This document shows, one piece after another, positions 47,991 to 58,599 of a DNA stretch of 64,000 nucleotides; within the stretch, counting starts at the first letter, position 1; each line of letters begins with the position of its first letter. A program made the translations under genes and the position numbers. Origin of the DNA: Botryotinia globosa (taxonomy: Eukaryota > Ascomycota > Leotiomycetes > Helotiales > Sclerotiniaceae); NCBI GenBank assembly GCA_014898425.1, contig RCSZ01000021.1, positions 62,001-126,000 of the forward strand. Direction: 5' to 3'. The notes beneath the pieces were generated by a model, which saw only the letters and a program-made list of their open reading frames with translations, searched no databases and had not been told where the DNA came from.

Positions 47991-49243
47991 TCAAGCAAAA
48001 GCACACCAGACAACTGAACCGATGACGATAGCCGAGCTGACAACCATCGTAAACAGATCAGGATCCAGCTTCTCAGCCAGACTTTCAACATCTTTCCCGG
48101 TAGCAGCCGTGGAAAGACTACTTGTTGTACTTGATGCATCGGTTCCACTTGTTCTGCTGCTTGCAGTAATTGTAGTACTTGAACTAGTCAGCCCAAACCC
48201 ATCAGCAGCAATGACACCTTCCCCTAGGCTTCCAGACTCTAGCTCTCCTATGTTATTTTCCCAGTCTGTGGTTGTTCCCTGGTTGCCTTTGGGATAGTAT
48301 TGACATAGGAGAAACAGGGAAACTCCAGGTGTGGCGGGGTCTGGTGATGATCCGGGTGCTAGGATGCAAGTATATGTTAGCTTATTATGCTTACTTTTGA
48401 CCAAGTAGTGCGGTTTCTTATTTCAAGCATAAAGAATGAGCACAATGATTCCGATATGATCCAGCTACCCAGAAGAACTTACGACAATTATTCCAAGCAC
48501 ACCCAACAAACGTGGTGCTTTTCCACACCATCTGCGTAAATTGTTTTGTAGAATTCGTCGGTCCTGGTTCTGACCAATCATAAAACTGGCGTTCCAATCC
48601 TAGGTAGTTGACAATTCCAAAGACACTGGTAGGTATAACAGACACAAATGATTTTCCTATACCAGGAGTTGGCTGTTGTTCCAAGTGTAAGTAAGTATAA
48701 CAGCCAAAGTACTAACACGTAAAAAGTATAGATGTCCCATGTGAAAAGCAAACATACCTCAAGATCCCATACACATCCTGCGACCCATTTTGAACTGGAA
48801 TCAGCAAGTGTATCATTCCAAATAAGAGGAAGGGCTCCATGTGCAGCTCTATACCAGTTTTGGGCGTTGAGAATCTGAAGCTTGAACTGTTCTGGTGTGC
48901 TGAATCCTGTTTCCTTTGGGGAAGCTTGAGTACTCAAGGGCGGGACTGAAGTTTGAATCTTGCTTGGGCTGGAAGTTGAAGTAGCTTGAGAATCATTTTC
49001 ACTAAGACTGCGTAATGTTTGTGTCAGAGAAGACGGAAAGGGGAGCTCTGTGGTGGATGGAAAACTGGACGCTGTGGAAGTATCGATCAGGAGGGAAGCA
49101 AGAGTCGGGATTGCGGTTGTGGTTGGAGTATCATCTGATGCTGATAAAGTTACCAAGGTTTCTGGAACCAAAGTCTCAATATTGATTTGTCCTATTGCGC
49201 ACCCAAAGAGCAAAGGGAATGCGATCCACGAAGAAAGATACAT
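47991..49243 (-). CDS. CAP/SCP (PR-1-like) cell-surface protein
   Basis: Three exons, 49243-48758, 48672-48483 and 48358-47991, give 347 residues. A signal peptide (MYLSSWIAFPLLFGCAIG) is followed by a Ser/Thr-rich stalk and a CAP domain. The CAP domain has NAQNWYRAAHGALPLIWNDT, SSSKWVAGCVW, FTQMVWKSTTFVGCAWNNC and LFLLCQYYPKGN. A second Ser/Thr-rich region ends in a hydrophobic tail (FTMVVSSAIVIGSVVWCAFA), fitting a GPI-anchor signal. The usual GEN glutamate is not visible, and the second motif histidine (HYTQ) is Phe here, so the canonical CAP cavity residues are incomplete. CAP proteins often bind sterols or lipids. That role, and a wall or membrane location, are inferred from family and sequence signals. 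Confidence 0.85.
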
Positions 49244-49733
49244 GATAACTGCTGATTCTGTTTTTTGACTGTTGTTTGAGTCTTTTGGAGGAGACGTTTC
49301 CTAACTCTGAAGCTCGGAAGAAGATTTGTGAAAAGACAGAGTCAAGAACGGAAGACAATCGATTGAAATATCTTGGGCTGTAAGCATATGAAAGAATTTT
49401 TCTTAAAGACCCGGGCTCTCAGTAATTATTTGTTTAAAATTGAGAAGAGGAAATATTGCTCTTAGGATTGGCTGCATTGCTTGAAAAGATTTCACAATCC
49501 TCACTGGGTCTGTGTGCTTGATTTATTATTATATTACTGACCAAAACCCGAGCCTTGTCTCATTCACTGTTATATACCTTGTGGGGTATTTCCCTTCTGT
49601 TGATACATTTCCGATATCTTCGTCTGACGAGTAATCAGCCAGCCTTTACTGAGGTATTTTGATATATTTGATTCATCAGTTAACAAGTGTACATGGCGTT
49701 AACAGGTCTAAATCAAACTCAAGAGAACCTTTC
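49244..49733. other. Intergenic spacer
   Basis: This holds the CAP promoter and the homoaconitase 3' UTR. Nothing else is seen. Confidence 0.5.
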
Positions 49734-52367
49734 TTAGTTTTTCGCAAGCTCTCCCTTAACCCATTTTTCCAAACCTCCTCTGGCAATGATTTCTTGCACA
49801 TTCGGTGGTAACTCTCCAACCTTCTGACTCCACTTCTCACCACCTTCACCTTCCTGTACCTCAACCTTGCTTCGTCTAACGTCCCATACAAACTTCCATC
49901 CAGTTCTTCTAGTTAAAATCTTCTCCCCTTGTGGCACAGATTGTTCAGCTGGCTTTGGCGAGTCAAGACTTTCGTTGTTCTCACTTGGCTCTGTGACCTC
50001 TTTGTTTGGCACTGGTGCAGAAGCAGCAAAGTGCTCCCTGAGTCTTTGTACTAGTCTTGGAACCTCAACTCCCATCAAAGCATTGTTGATGCTATTTCTG
50101 GAGAAAATGTTTCCAAAGCTTCCAGCAACTACCATGGGAATCTTCTTGGCGAGGATGGCAGTAGCAGCCTGCTCTCTAGAACTGCCACAACCGAAGTTAA
50201 AGCCGGAGACTAGGATGTCACCTTCACGAGCAATCGTGCGGAATTCTTTATCGTAGTTCTCCATGCATACTTCAGCCATCTTCTCGACCGAGACACCATC
50301 TTGATATGTATATTTGCCTGGATAGATAGCATCTGTGTTGACGTTATCAGCGTCACAGAAAACAATCTCACCCTCAACCTTTTCTGGGAAACCGGGAAGA
50401 ATCTCTGTCAAGGATTCGGAATCAGTTTCTTCTGGCTTTGAGGAAGTACCGAAGAGACTAGACTCAGCTCCATCGACAATCGACTCTGCTTGTGAGATGA
50501 GTTTCTCAAGTGCTTCCTCGATGCTGATGGCTTTATCTTCTTCGACATTTCCATTACCTTCTCCAAGAACAACCTTGTTCACACCAATCGGTGCCTGGTA
50601 CCATCCGGGACCTGAAATATAGCCACTAAGAGCACTTGCAGCAACAACCTCGGGACTAGCAAGATATGCCTTTGCGTCGGTCGATCCCATGCGTCCCTTG
50701 AAGTTCCGGTTACTTGCGCTGATACCAACCTCACCTGGCTCTAATAGACCAGTACCGAGTCCGATACATGGGCCACATCCTGATGGTAAAGGTTGTGCAC
50801 CAGCTGCGAGAAGTGCTTGCCAGTCACCTGCTTCTTCGGCTGCTTCTTGCTCGGGAATGGAAGCCGCCGCGATATAGAAATTGACACCTTCCGGAATTTT
50901 GGGAATAGTCTTATCGGGGGAAGACTCAGCAGCGTCCTTGAAAACCTTGGCGGCAGCAGCAAGATCGGAAGCGCGAGAATTGGTACATGATACGAGGTAT
51001 GCCTTGTTGAGTTTGATCTTTTGCGCTTCCAAATCGCGGATGGGTGTGGCGATTTTGACACTGTTAGGACCGGCAACATAAGGAGAGAGAGTCGAAAGGT
51101 TGAGGTACAAAGATTTGGCGTAGGTAGCTCCCTTATCTGCTACAAGTTGGTTTTGCACCAAGTCGTCAATACGAGCATGTGTGAATCGTGGTTCTTTGCC
51201 GTTCTTTGGGGCAAACATCGCACTTGTGGTAGCCTTATATCTCAACCATTTCTCGAGGACCGAATCAATTGGAAATAAGCCTGATAGAGCACCCCACTCG
51301 GTTGTCATGTTTGCAATAGTAAGTCTATCATCGATGGGTAAACTGCGCATTGTTTGTTCCGATCCCGTGAATTCGATGGCGTGGTTGAGAACGTCGTCAC
51401 TATTGAATAGACCGCAAAGTGCAACAATGACATCTTTCCCTGTAACTCCGATTGGCAAAACCCCAGTGAGAGTGACTTTAGCGATTGGTGGAATCTGCCA
51501 CCAGGTTCGACCTGTTGCCCAGATACTTGCGGCATCTGTTCGTACCATAGGTGTGCCCAAGCATCCAATACCACCATACATGTTACTATGACTGTCTGAA
51601 GCGACAGTGACAGTTCCGGGCCACGCATATCCTTCCTCCACCATAATTTGATGTCCAATTCCTCGTCCTGCGGGGTAAAAGTCCACCCCTTGCTGGCGTG
51701 CAAATTCCTCAATCTGTTTGTACTTCTTAAGGTTCGTTTCGCTTTTGTTCTGTACATCGTGATCGAGAGTGCAAACAATTTGATTGGTATTGTGAATTTT
51801 TGTTGCGCCAATAGACATGAATTTGGTTGCGACGGGCCAAGAATTGCTAGATATCATTAGGGTCAAAGGGTAGCGGCTCTGAATATGTTGACTCACTCAT
51901 GGGTCATGCAGTAATGGGGTGAGAGGGTAACATAATCTGTGACTAAATATCAGTATGGGTAAATATTCAAAGTCGATTTAATAGCAAATGAAAACCGGTA
52001 GACATAGATCTTCCAGATCTTCTAGTGAGAAATGTTAATTCCATACCTCCAGACTTCACAACCTTATCCTTCGCAAGTCCCAGGGAATATCGTTGAACAA
52101 TTTTCTCCGTGAGTGTCTGCGCGACACGAGGAGTAGTTTTGAGGGAAGATAAAATGGCTGAAGAGTTTGGATCTTCAGTCTGCGAGTGAAATACATCTTG
52201 CCAACGTCTCGCCGTCGCCGTATATGCACGATAGCCCCCGCGGAGAGCTCCCAATTCGTGTAAAGGACGGGAAGCCCTGACTCGCAGGCCCTTTGGACCA
52301 ATTCTCTAGCAAAGCAATGATCAGCAAAAGAAATAAATTCGAAGCAAGCTATACATACCAACAACAT
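49734..52367 (-). CDS. LYS4: Homoaconitase, mitochondrial
   Basis: Four exons, 52367-52359, 52305-52047, 51936-51897 and 51846-49734, give 806 residues. Homoaconitase converts homoaconitate to homoisocitrate in the alpha-aminoadipate lysine pathway of fungi. Visible signatures are [56 protein letters not shown] and [20 protein letters not shown]. The 4Fe-4S ligands are in SCTNSR (about residue 390) and CGPCIGLG (about 459). The C-terminal swivel domain has [15 protein letters not shown]. The N-terminus is rich in Arg and Ser ([18 protein letters not shown]), a good mitochondrial presequence. The first exon is only nine bases and exon 3 only 40, yet every junction keeps frame and restores family sequence ([20 protein letters not shown]). 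Confidence 0.93.
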
Positions 52368-53118
52368 GGCTCAAGAATTCATTGATTTCTTTTTGAATAT
52401 CAAGAAATTCAAACAATTCTCTGGATTTTATCGCACAATCGTCAGAATTCCCGATAACCTATCAACGTCAAGGATTCAAAGCGGTCACCATAATTATGCC
52501 ATGCTAGACCATATTCGATTAGGGCGTGTTTCCTGAATCGGCGTTGTTGTGATTGGTGGAGACGCCTACGTCTGAGCTCCCCTGTCACCAAGCGACGAAT
52601 GTATGGGGAAATGTCAGAACTGACTGAACGACTTGTGGCTTCAAAACATGGAAGATATACACTTAATTGTCGCAGATGTCGCTGCATTGTTACATGTATT
52701 CCTTCACTCAAATCTGCTTGTTTCCTTTTCGATCAACTGGCAAAACTGGTTGAAGACTTCGATTCGCCACGACCTCGAAACTAGCCAATGTGAAATTAAA
52801 ATCGTCTCGGTCCTTTTGATTCGGTAAACTGCTTTCCATCGTAACATAACGAACTCAAAATATCTTAGGATTTCCTTCATCTTGAACCATGTGCATTACT
52901 TGTGGCTCCTTTAGTCTTTCTGGAGCGAGGTCCTATTTCAGAGCAAGTGCGATGAATCAAGATGGAATCCCCTTCGCAGGTGTTTACCCTTACAAGTATA
53001 TTATCATTGTTGCTGAAATAGCCCATAGCTGCGATCGTGCTTGCTCCTTCTTGTCTTGATGCCGGCACATTAATATGCTCCGCTACATACATTAAATACA
53101 TTTCTGCTCATTCTCTGG
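52368..53118. other. Intergenic spacer, divergent promoters
   Basis: This lies between LYS4 and the seven-helix protein gene. No gene is seen; short overlapping frames on both strands show no similarity. Confidence 0.5.
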
Positions 53119-54794
53119 ATGTCTGAAGTCAGAAACCAATTCCAAATTGACACCAAATCCAAAAACATGAGCATTTCTCTTGATCAAAACGAATGCTCCA
53201 GTTTCCCAGATAACTGCGGTCCACTTTCAGCTGATATTGAGATTGAAGGAGTCGGCGTATGTTTCACTCAAGATATCACTAGTTGAATGTACCGAACGAT
53301 GTTTCTAATCTAGGGGCAGATTTACATCTCCTTCCTTGCCACGGCGCTTTTAACACTCTCAGCCGCAGTCATACGTCTTCCATGCCAACTTGCGCTTCAT
53401 TCTTATGAATATGCCGAACATGCAAAGCCGGAATATCACGATTTTGACCATCAATCCAATAAAGGTACAGCAGCAAATTTGTATCATGCGGCCAAGGAGA
53501 AAGTCCGAATTTGCCGACGATGGATCCTTCTCCGGTATTCCAACAAACCGAACATGCCCAGGTATAGGCTTATAAACGCCGCCGTGACTCCCCTTATCAT
53601 TTCACTTGCGGATCAACAACTAGTAACAAGTTCCGCTGTGATGATTGCCGGACTTTACAATTTTCACACAATCAGCGCCTACCATTACAACATCATCGTA
53701 TATCTAGCTTGGTTCTCTAGCTTTACACATACAGTAGCATTCGTTTCCATGGGCGATCATTTTTTACAAAATCACGTATTGGCAGGAATTAGATTCTGTG
53801 GATACATCGGCAACTTCATACTTTTTATCTTCGCACAATCTAAAGCGAGAAGTTTTGGAAACACAGCTGGTATGTATAGATCGTACAACAGCGAGCATGT
53901 ATCTGGTGAAGCAGCAGCTTGTCTGGCAAGATGTGCAGCCCAGTTTCCATATCATGGCTATGACCATCAGCTTCGAATCGCTACCTTATCCTTCCTTTTC
54001 TTCCAAGCATTCCTCCAATGCATTCCACAGTGCATTCGGAATGGTTTCAGTCTTTCCATTTATAGCTGGTGCTTGAAAATCCTCTGCATCACTGATCGCG
54101 AGAAATCGTGTTTGTGGCTAGCTTACGCCTTTCAGACGGTAATTGTATCGTTTTGGATGATACCCATTCCTCCAATTTTACTTGGACTGGGTTTCGGCGT
54201 TAGACGTGCCCTTGTGTTCAGGGACATATCACGATATCCAGGATTAGAAACCACCGAAGACTTCATCGAACAGCAAAATGCATGGACATTTGGTCAATTC
54301 GTTGCGTGTATCCTCTTAGTCCTTCCCATAATTGCTGCACTTGAGGGTTATTTAGGTGAGTTCAATACATATACATGCATCGTAAAGTTCCTCTAACACC
54401 CAAAATAGACGAGCGGGAAAAAATCTCCGACGAGAATCGAGAAGCTGGCCTTCCAAGCCATGATTCTCAATGGAAGCACCGTTTTAACGTACTATTGAAA
54501 GTCACACATCTTGGAAAACCACCCACAGCAAAAGATCCTGGACTTCGAAATCGCATATCTGCCTGGGCCGATAACAATAGCATTGATCACCCTGCCGGTA
54601 GAGATGCAGAGAGACCAAGTAACATCGAAATGGCTTCGCGGCGAAATACTAGATTATCCCTACCTCGTGAACGTCAACTTTCATTGTCAAATTCTTCAAG
54701 ACTATTCACCCATGAGTCTGGTGAACTAGTTCTGCTTCCTCACATCAAAGAAATTTCCCTGGGGCTGGATTGTGTTGTGAACTCGTCAACATAA
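53119..54794 (+). CDS. Seven-helix membrane protein of unknown function
   Basis: Three exons, 53119-53256, 53314-54355 and 54409-54794, give 521 residues. After a hydrophilic N-terminus of about 48 residues, seven hydrophobic segments are visible. They begin at GQIYISFLATALLTLS, NAAVTPLIISLADQ, HYNIIVYLAWFSSF, AGIRFCGYIGNFILF, HQLRIATLSFLFFQAF, LAYAFQTVIVSFWM and WTFGQFVACILLVLPI. A polar tail of about 130 residues rich in Ser and Arg follows. The topology is like a G-protein-coupled receptor. The block RLINAAVTPLIISLADQQ belongs to a widespread fungal integral-membrane group I have seen only as uncharacterised. No receptor class can be assigned, and ligand and signalling are unknown. Confidence 0.8.
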
Positions 54795-54995
54795 TGTATA
54801 TAAAAAGTTGCCTGTATTGTTGACGTAAAATATTTTGTTAAAAGGATTGCTGCGAGTAGATTGTTTCTAGGATTATGGCACAATGGTTAAAATTTATCTT
54901 CATTCAAAATCATTCTCATTGGAAATGTATGTACTCCTTACGGATTAGTAGCTATTGGAATTCGATTATCTTATGTTTTTACACGCAATTGATAT

Positions 54996-56189
54996 TCAGT
55001 CGTACCTCACTTGCTGCAATTTGAAATAGGCTTCCCTATCTTCTGGCCCCATCCCATCTAGAGTCCTCCTACTTTGAATCATCTCCTCCTCAGACCTCCA
55101 CGCCTCAATACCCATCTTTCGCCTGTGGGCAAGCATCAATCCAAAATCCTCTCCAAAGTCATATTTCTTCCTTGCAGTAAAGGCTTCCCACGCAGCTACC
55201 TGCATACTGTTCCTCATCTCCCGGGCCATTGAAAAGGCTCGCTTTTTTGAATGTTCTTGGGCATTTCTCAGTACTCTCCATGCTTGCTTGAATTTTTCAT
55301 ACGATATCGCTGGAGAAAGGCGGAAAATCTCAGACATGTTATATTCTATACGCCTTGCAAAGTGTGCGAAGAGAGTAATGCGGGACTCAGTCATCATGAA
55401 AGTGATGACGCTGGCATGATCTTGCTTATCACGAAAGTAGTATTCTCCATCGGAGGAGAATCTCTTCACATATTGAAGAGCCATTCGTCGTTCTGCAACC
55501 AGGAACGCCCCTATGTATCTTAGACAAGGTGCCTCACGGCCCCATAAAGTATTACTAGGCGCGCACTCCCCTGCAAAATGGCAAAATACTGATGATCGTG
55601 CCCGTTCGTCCCTGATCATATCGATCGCTCCGTCAAAACTTTGATACAATTGTTCTAGATATTCTTTACCGTCTCGAAATCCTTCGATCAGGCGCAGCTT
55701 GGGTGAACTTAAATGTGATGCTTTAGTACGATGCCTGAATAACGTGAACTCCTGCTGGACAATCTGGCCATAGTTTTTATTTTCGTCTCCACTATCATTG
55801 TTCGAATCTTTGAAGAAAACGTTCACTGCATCGAATAATGAAGATCCGTTGCCATTCGCTGTGGCAACAGCAAGCTTATATGATTCGTATAGTTCTTCGC
55901 TAGGAGGAGGACTTCTTCGTCCCTTTTGAAGTTCGTGTGTCAAATACCCGTAATTCTTTGGTCTTTCTAACCCCCAATGGAACCCACGATCCCCCATGAC
56001 ACTTTCGAAAACTGGTCTCATGCTCTCTGTTCTAGGTCCTTCACGATCATATGCATCGGATTCGTCTGGAGCCACCAACTCTTGTGATTCAATGTTTGCC
56101 GAGTCATCTCCAGGCGAATTTACCGCCTCCTTTACCTCGTGTTGCACTTCCGTAGCTTCTGTATGTTCTTCGGATCGTGAAGTCGACAT
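54996..56189 (-). CDS. Uncharacterised fungal protein, 397 aa
   Basis: A single exon starts at the ATG at 56189. The first ~75 residues are acidic and polar and probably disordered (SGDDSANIESQELVAPDESD-like composition). The rest is mainly helical, rich in Arg, Phe and Tyr, with blocks GFHWGLERPKNYGYLTHELQ, CLRYIGAFLVAERRMALQYV and MSEIFRLSPAISYEKFKQAW. There is no signal peptide, membrane helix or known catalytic motif. It lies about 225 bases downstream of the UBR7 gene on the same strand. Normal length and composition support a real gene, but I do not recognise the family. Confidence 0.75.
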   Translation of the reverse strand: MSTSRSEEHTEATEVQHEVKEAVNSPGDDSANIESQELVAPDESDAYDREGPRTESMRPVFESVMGDRGFHWGLERPKNYGYLTHELQKGRRSPPPSEELYESYKLAVATANGNGSSLFDAVNVFFKDSNNDSGDENKNYGQIVQQEFTLFRHRTKASHLSSPKLRLIEGFRDGKEYLEQLYQSFDGAIDMIRDERARSSVFCHFAGECAPSNTLWGREAPCLRYIGAFLVAERRMALQYVKRFSSDGEYYFRDKQDHASVITFMMTESRITLFAHFARRIEYNMSEIFRLSPAISYEKFKQAWRVLRNAQEHSKKRAFSMAREMRNSMQVAAWEAFTARKKYDFGEDFGLMLAHRRKMGIEAWRSEEEMIQSRRTLDGMGPEDREAYFKLQQVRYD

Positions 56190-56414
56190 ACTATTGCATA
56201 TGCAATGATTGAATGATGGCAGATTAATCCAAGAATTGTTGAGAAAATGTTGTGACGCAACTTGATGTAACGTTATTGAAAAGTAGTATCGATAGATGTA
56301 ACAAGAAAGAAAATTTCAATGTGTTAGAAGTTTACAATTTATCAGTCATAACAATTCATTAAAGATTATTCTCCCTATCGTACATCATTAAAAACAGATA
56401 CCACGACCCGTCAA

Positions 56415-58164
56415 TCAATAGCCACTTTGCTCCTTCCGATTGCCATCCGCCTTGGCTCCTTCACCAGCATCTTTGATAGCCTGTTCATCACCCCTTATCT
56501 TAGCAAAATGTTCTTTGATATCATCTGCGCTGATAGCTTGACCACTTTCTGCGAATTTTTGGAAAAAAGGTTTGAGTTTATCCTTCAAATGATTGTATGC
56601 CATTACACCCTCAATCGCTCGAACACGATCGACATTTTTGAGAGCACTTTCGCCACGATCATATATGCTTCCGCTCCCGACTGTGCTTCCTCCTCCATCT
56701 CCGTCATCTGATACTGGAGGCACATAAGTTTCTTCCTCTTCGAGGAGCTGTGGATGTTTTGCTAGTTCTGGGAAGCAGTCTGAACAATGACAGAGGTGAT
56801 CACGAAAGTCAGATGTGAAAAACAATGAGATTTGACCATCGAGTGCTTTTGGTAATGCTTTCAATTTGCATGCTGGATGCTTGCTATCATCGTTGCCGTT
56901 AAACCCTTTGTCCATTGAACTCTCTCCTTCCTCACTCTTGATTCGCTTCGAAGCTGAAGAAGAAATCGAGATATCGCCATCGTCATACTTGCGCTTCCTG
57001 GATTCTGAGATTGACGGCGCAAGGAAATTTGTAGACTTGGGAGGGATCTCACTTTCAGGAGAAGGAGCTGCACTTCTTTTGAAAACAGGAGAGAGGAAGC
57101 CCGGTGCACCAGCATATCTTTTGATCCATGGATTCGCATCAACACACTTATAGCAGATGAATCCTTCGAAATCGTCTTCGTCGGGAAATCCTGGGGGTAG
57201 TGGTGGGTCTTCTTCTTCCTCTTCTTCGTCTTCTTCCTGGTCGACCGCTGCATCGGGTTTCGGTGCCTCGACTTCACTTGGCTTCTCGTTCGTTCCATCT
57301 TTGATTGCTTCGACTGCAATTGGTTCTGTAGCTTCTGTAATAGATTCCAGCGTGCCTTCATTGTTTGTTTTGGGCTTCTTTGGCGAGTCTTTATCACTCA
57401 TACCCTCGTACCAATTTGGCCCTAAACCTGTAATACATCCAGGATGCCACCAATCCTCGCCACAGCCACCTTCATCAGCACCACTTAAACCCAAGCATTG
57501 AAACATTGTGCCCTTCTCTTTATAAGCATCATAGTCGCATCCGCAACCACAAAATCGATTTCTGAAATTGTGATTGTATTTGTTTTCCAAATCTGGAGCT
57601 TCTGAATGTACATTGCCTTTTGTATTTGTCTCTGAATTGATGCGCAAGCTACAAGGCGAAGTTTTTGGAAAACGTGTTGTGCCGCAATCACAAGTAAAGT
57701 TTCGTTTATTGAATAGTTCCACGAGATTGTGCTCGCCATGACATTGTATGGAACAGGAATAACAGACGCCGGCAGGATTATACGGATCAGATGCATTAGA
57801 TGGAGCAGGATTGCATGTCAAACAAGCAAACAGAACTTGTCGAAGAGATCCAAGAGGCTTTGTGCAGGTATCGATACTCTATTCAAGCCAATCAGTAAAG
57901 GTTTCGTGCAATTGAAAGGTAGCCCTATAACTACATATGGTAATGCTTCGCGCGCTTCCGCTTCGAGCCTCAGTTGCGTGCTAATGAACCTGATATATAT
58001 ATTAGTATATAATTCAATCGAGAATACATAAGAATGGAAATCCCATACTCAGCTGCTGTATGTGAATCGTTCGACTTCTGAGAGGAGAAACTATGACTTC
58101 TTGAGGCGGCGCCGGTTTCATTTAAGGAGGCCTCATTTGACTTAGGATCCGGTAGATGTTCCAT
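56415..58164 (-). CDS. UBR7: UBR7-type E3 ubiquitin ligase (Mlo2 homolog)
   Basis: Three exons, 58164-58049, 57989-57935 and 57878-56415, give 544 residues. The UBR-box zinc finger spans roughly residues 60-130: DTCTKPLGSLRQVLFACLTC, then GVCYSCSIQCHGEHNLVELF and FTCDCGTTRF. A PHD-like finger follows: RFCGCGCDYDA, then QCLGLSGADEGGCGEDWWHP and the CITGLGPNWYEG stretch, then GFICYKCVDANPWI after an acidic insert of continuous Glu. A third Cys cluster is HLCHCSDCFPELAKHP. This order matches human UBR7 and fission yeast Mlo2; human UBR7 is reported to ubiquitinate histone H2B. Exons 1-2 were placed to restore EAREALPY-SIDTCTKPLG. The donor of exon 2 (GTAGTT) is weak. The promoter is shared with MCM2. 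Confidence 0.88.
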
Positions 58165-58599
58165 TATTAATAAGTCGAGATGTCAAATACAAAAAGTGTT
58201 GTGAAAGGTAGGTAAATCATTTGATTTATCAAGTAGAGCTGGTTTGTCGCAATGATGCGGCCGCCAAAACGCCAAAAACCACTTTACGCGCTCGGTCTTG
58301 CAATAGGTTTAGCTTGCCGCGTCGCGTACGGACGGCAGATTTTACGTGTTTTCCCCTACCATTAATTTATGCAAGCACTTCAACTTTGCTCAAAGTGAGC
58401 TTCAGCACAACTAACAACTCGCACTCATTTAACTTTACTTGTAACGTTTTCTAATACTTCACAAGACTTTACTCTTTTAATATACTATGAGGTGAGAATT
58501 ATTTGCTATCTCAAGCATAACACCAACAGCTCTGAATCATTGTTTACCCCTGAACTCTATTGACTATTTGCACCCAATAGTTCCCCTCTGCGAAATAAC
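58165..58599. promoter_or_regulatory. Divergent UBR7/MCM2 promoter with MCB-like sites
   Basis: The 435-base spacer separates the two start codons. Three ACGCG cores of the MluI cell-cycle box type are present: 58286-58290 on the plus strand, and 58318-58322 and 58323-58327 in direct tandem on the minus strand (CGCGTCGCGT as read on plus). ACGCG is bound by the MBF complex in yeasts and drives G1/S genes such as MCM subunits; that it acts here is inference. A NotI-like GCGGCCGC lies at about 58257-58264. Confidence 0.55.

Noticed and set aside
52442..52711. 89-residue minus-strand frame upstream of the homoaconitase gene
   Set aside because: It is not needed for the homoaconitase model, has no similarity, and a plus-strand frame overlaps it.
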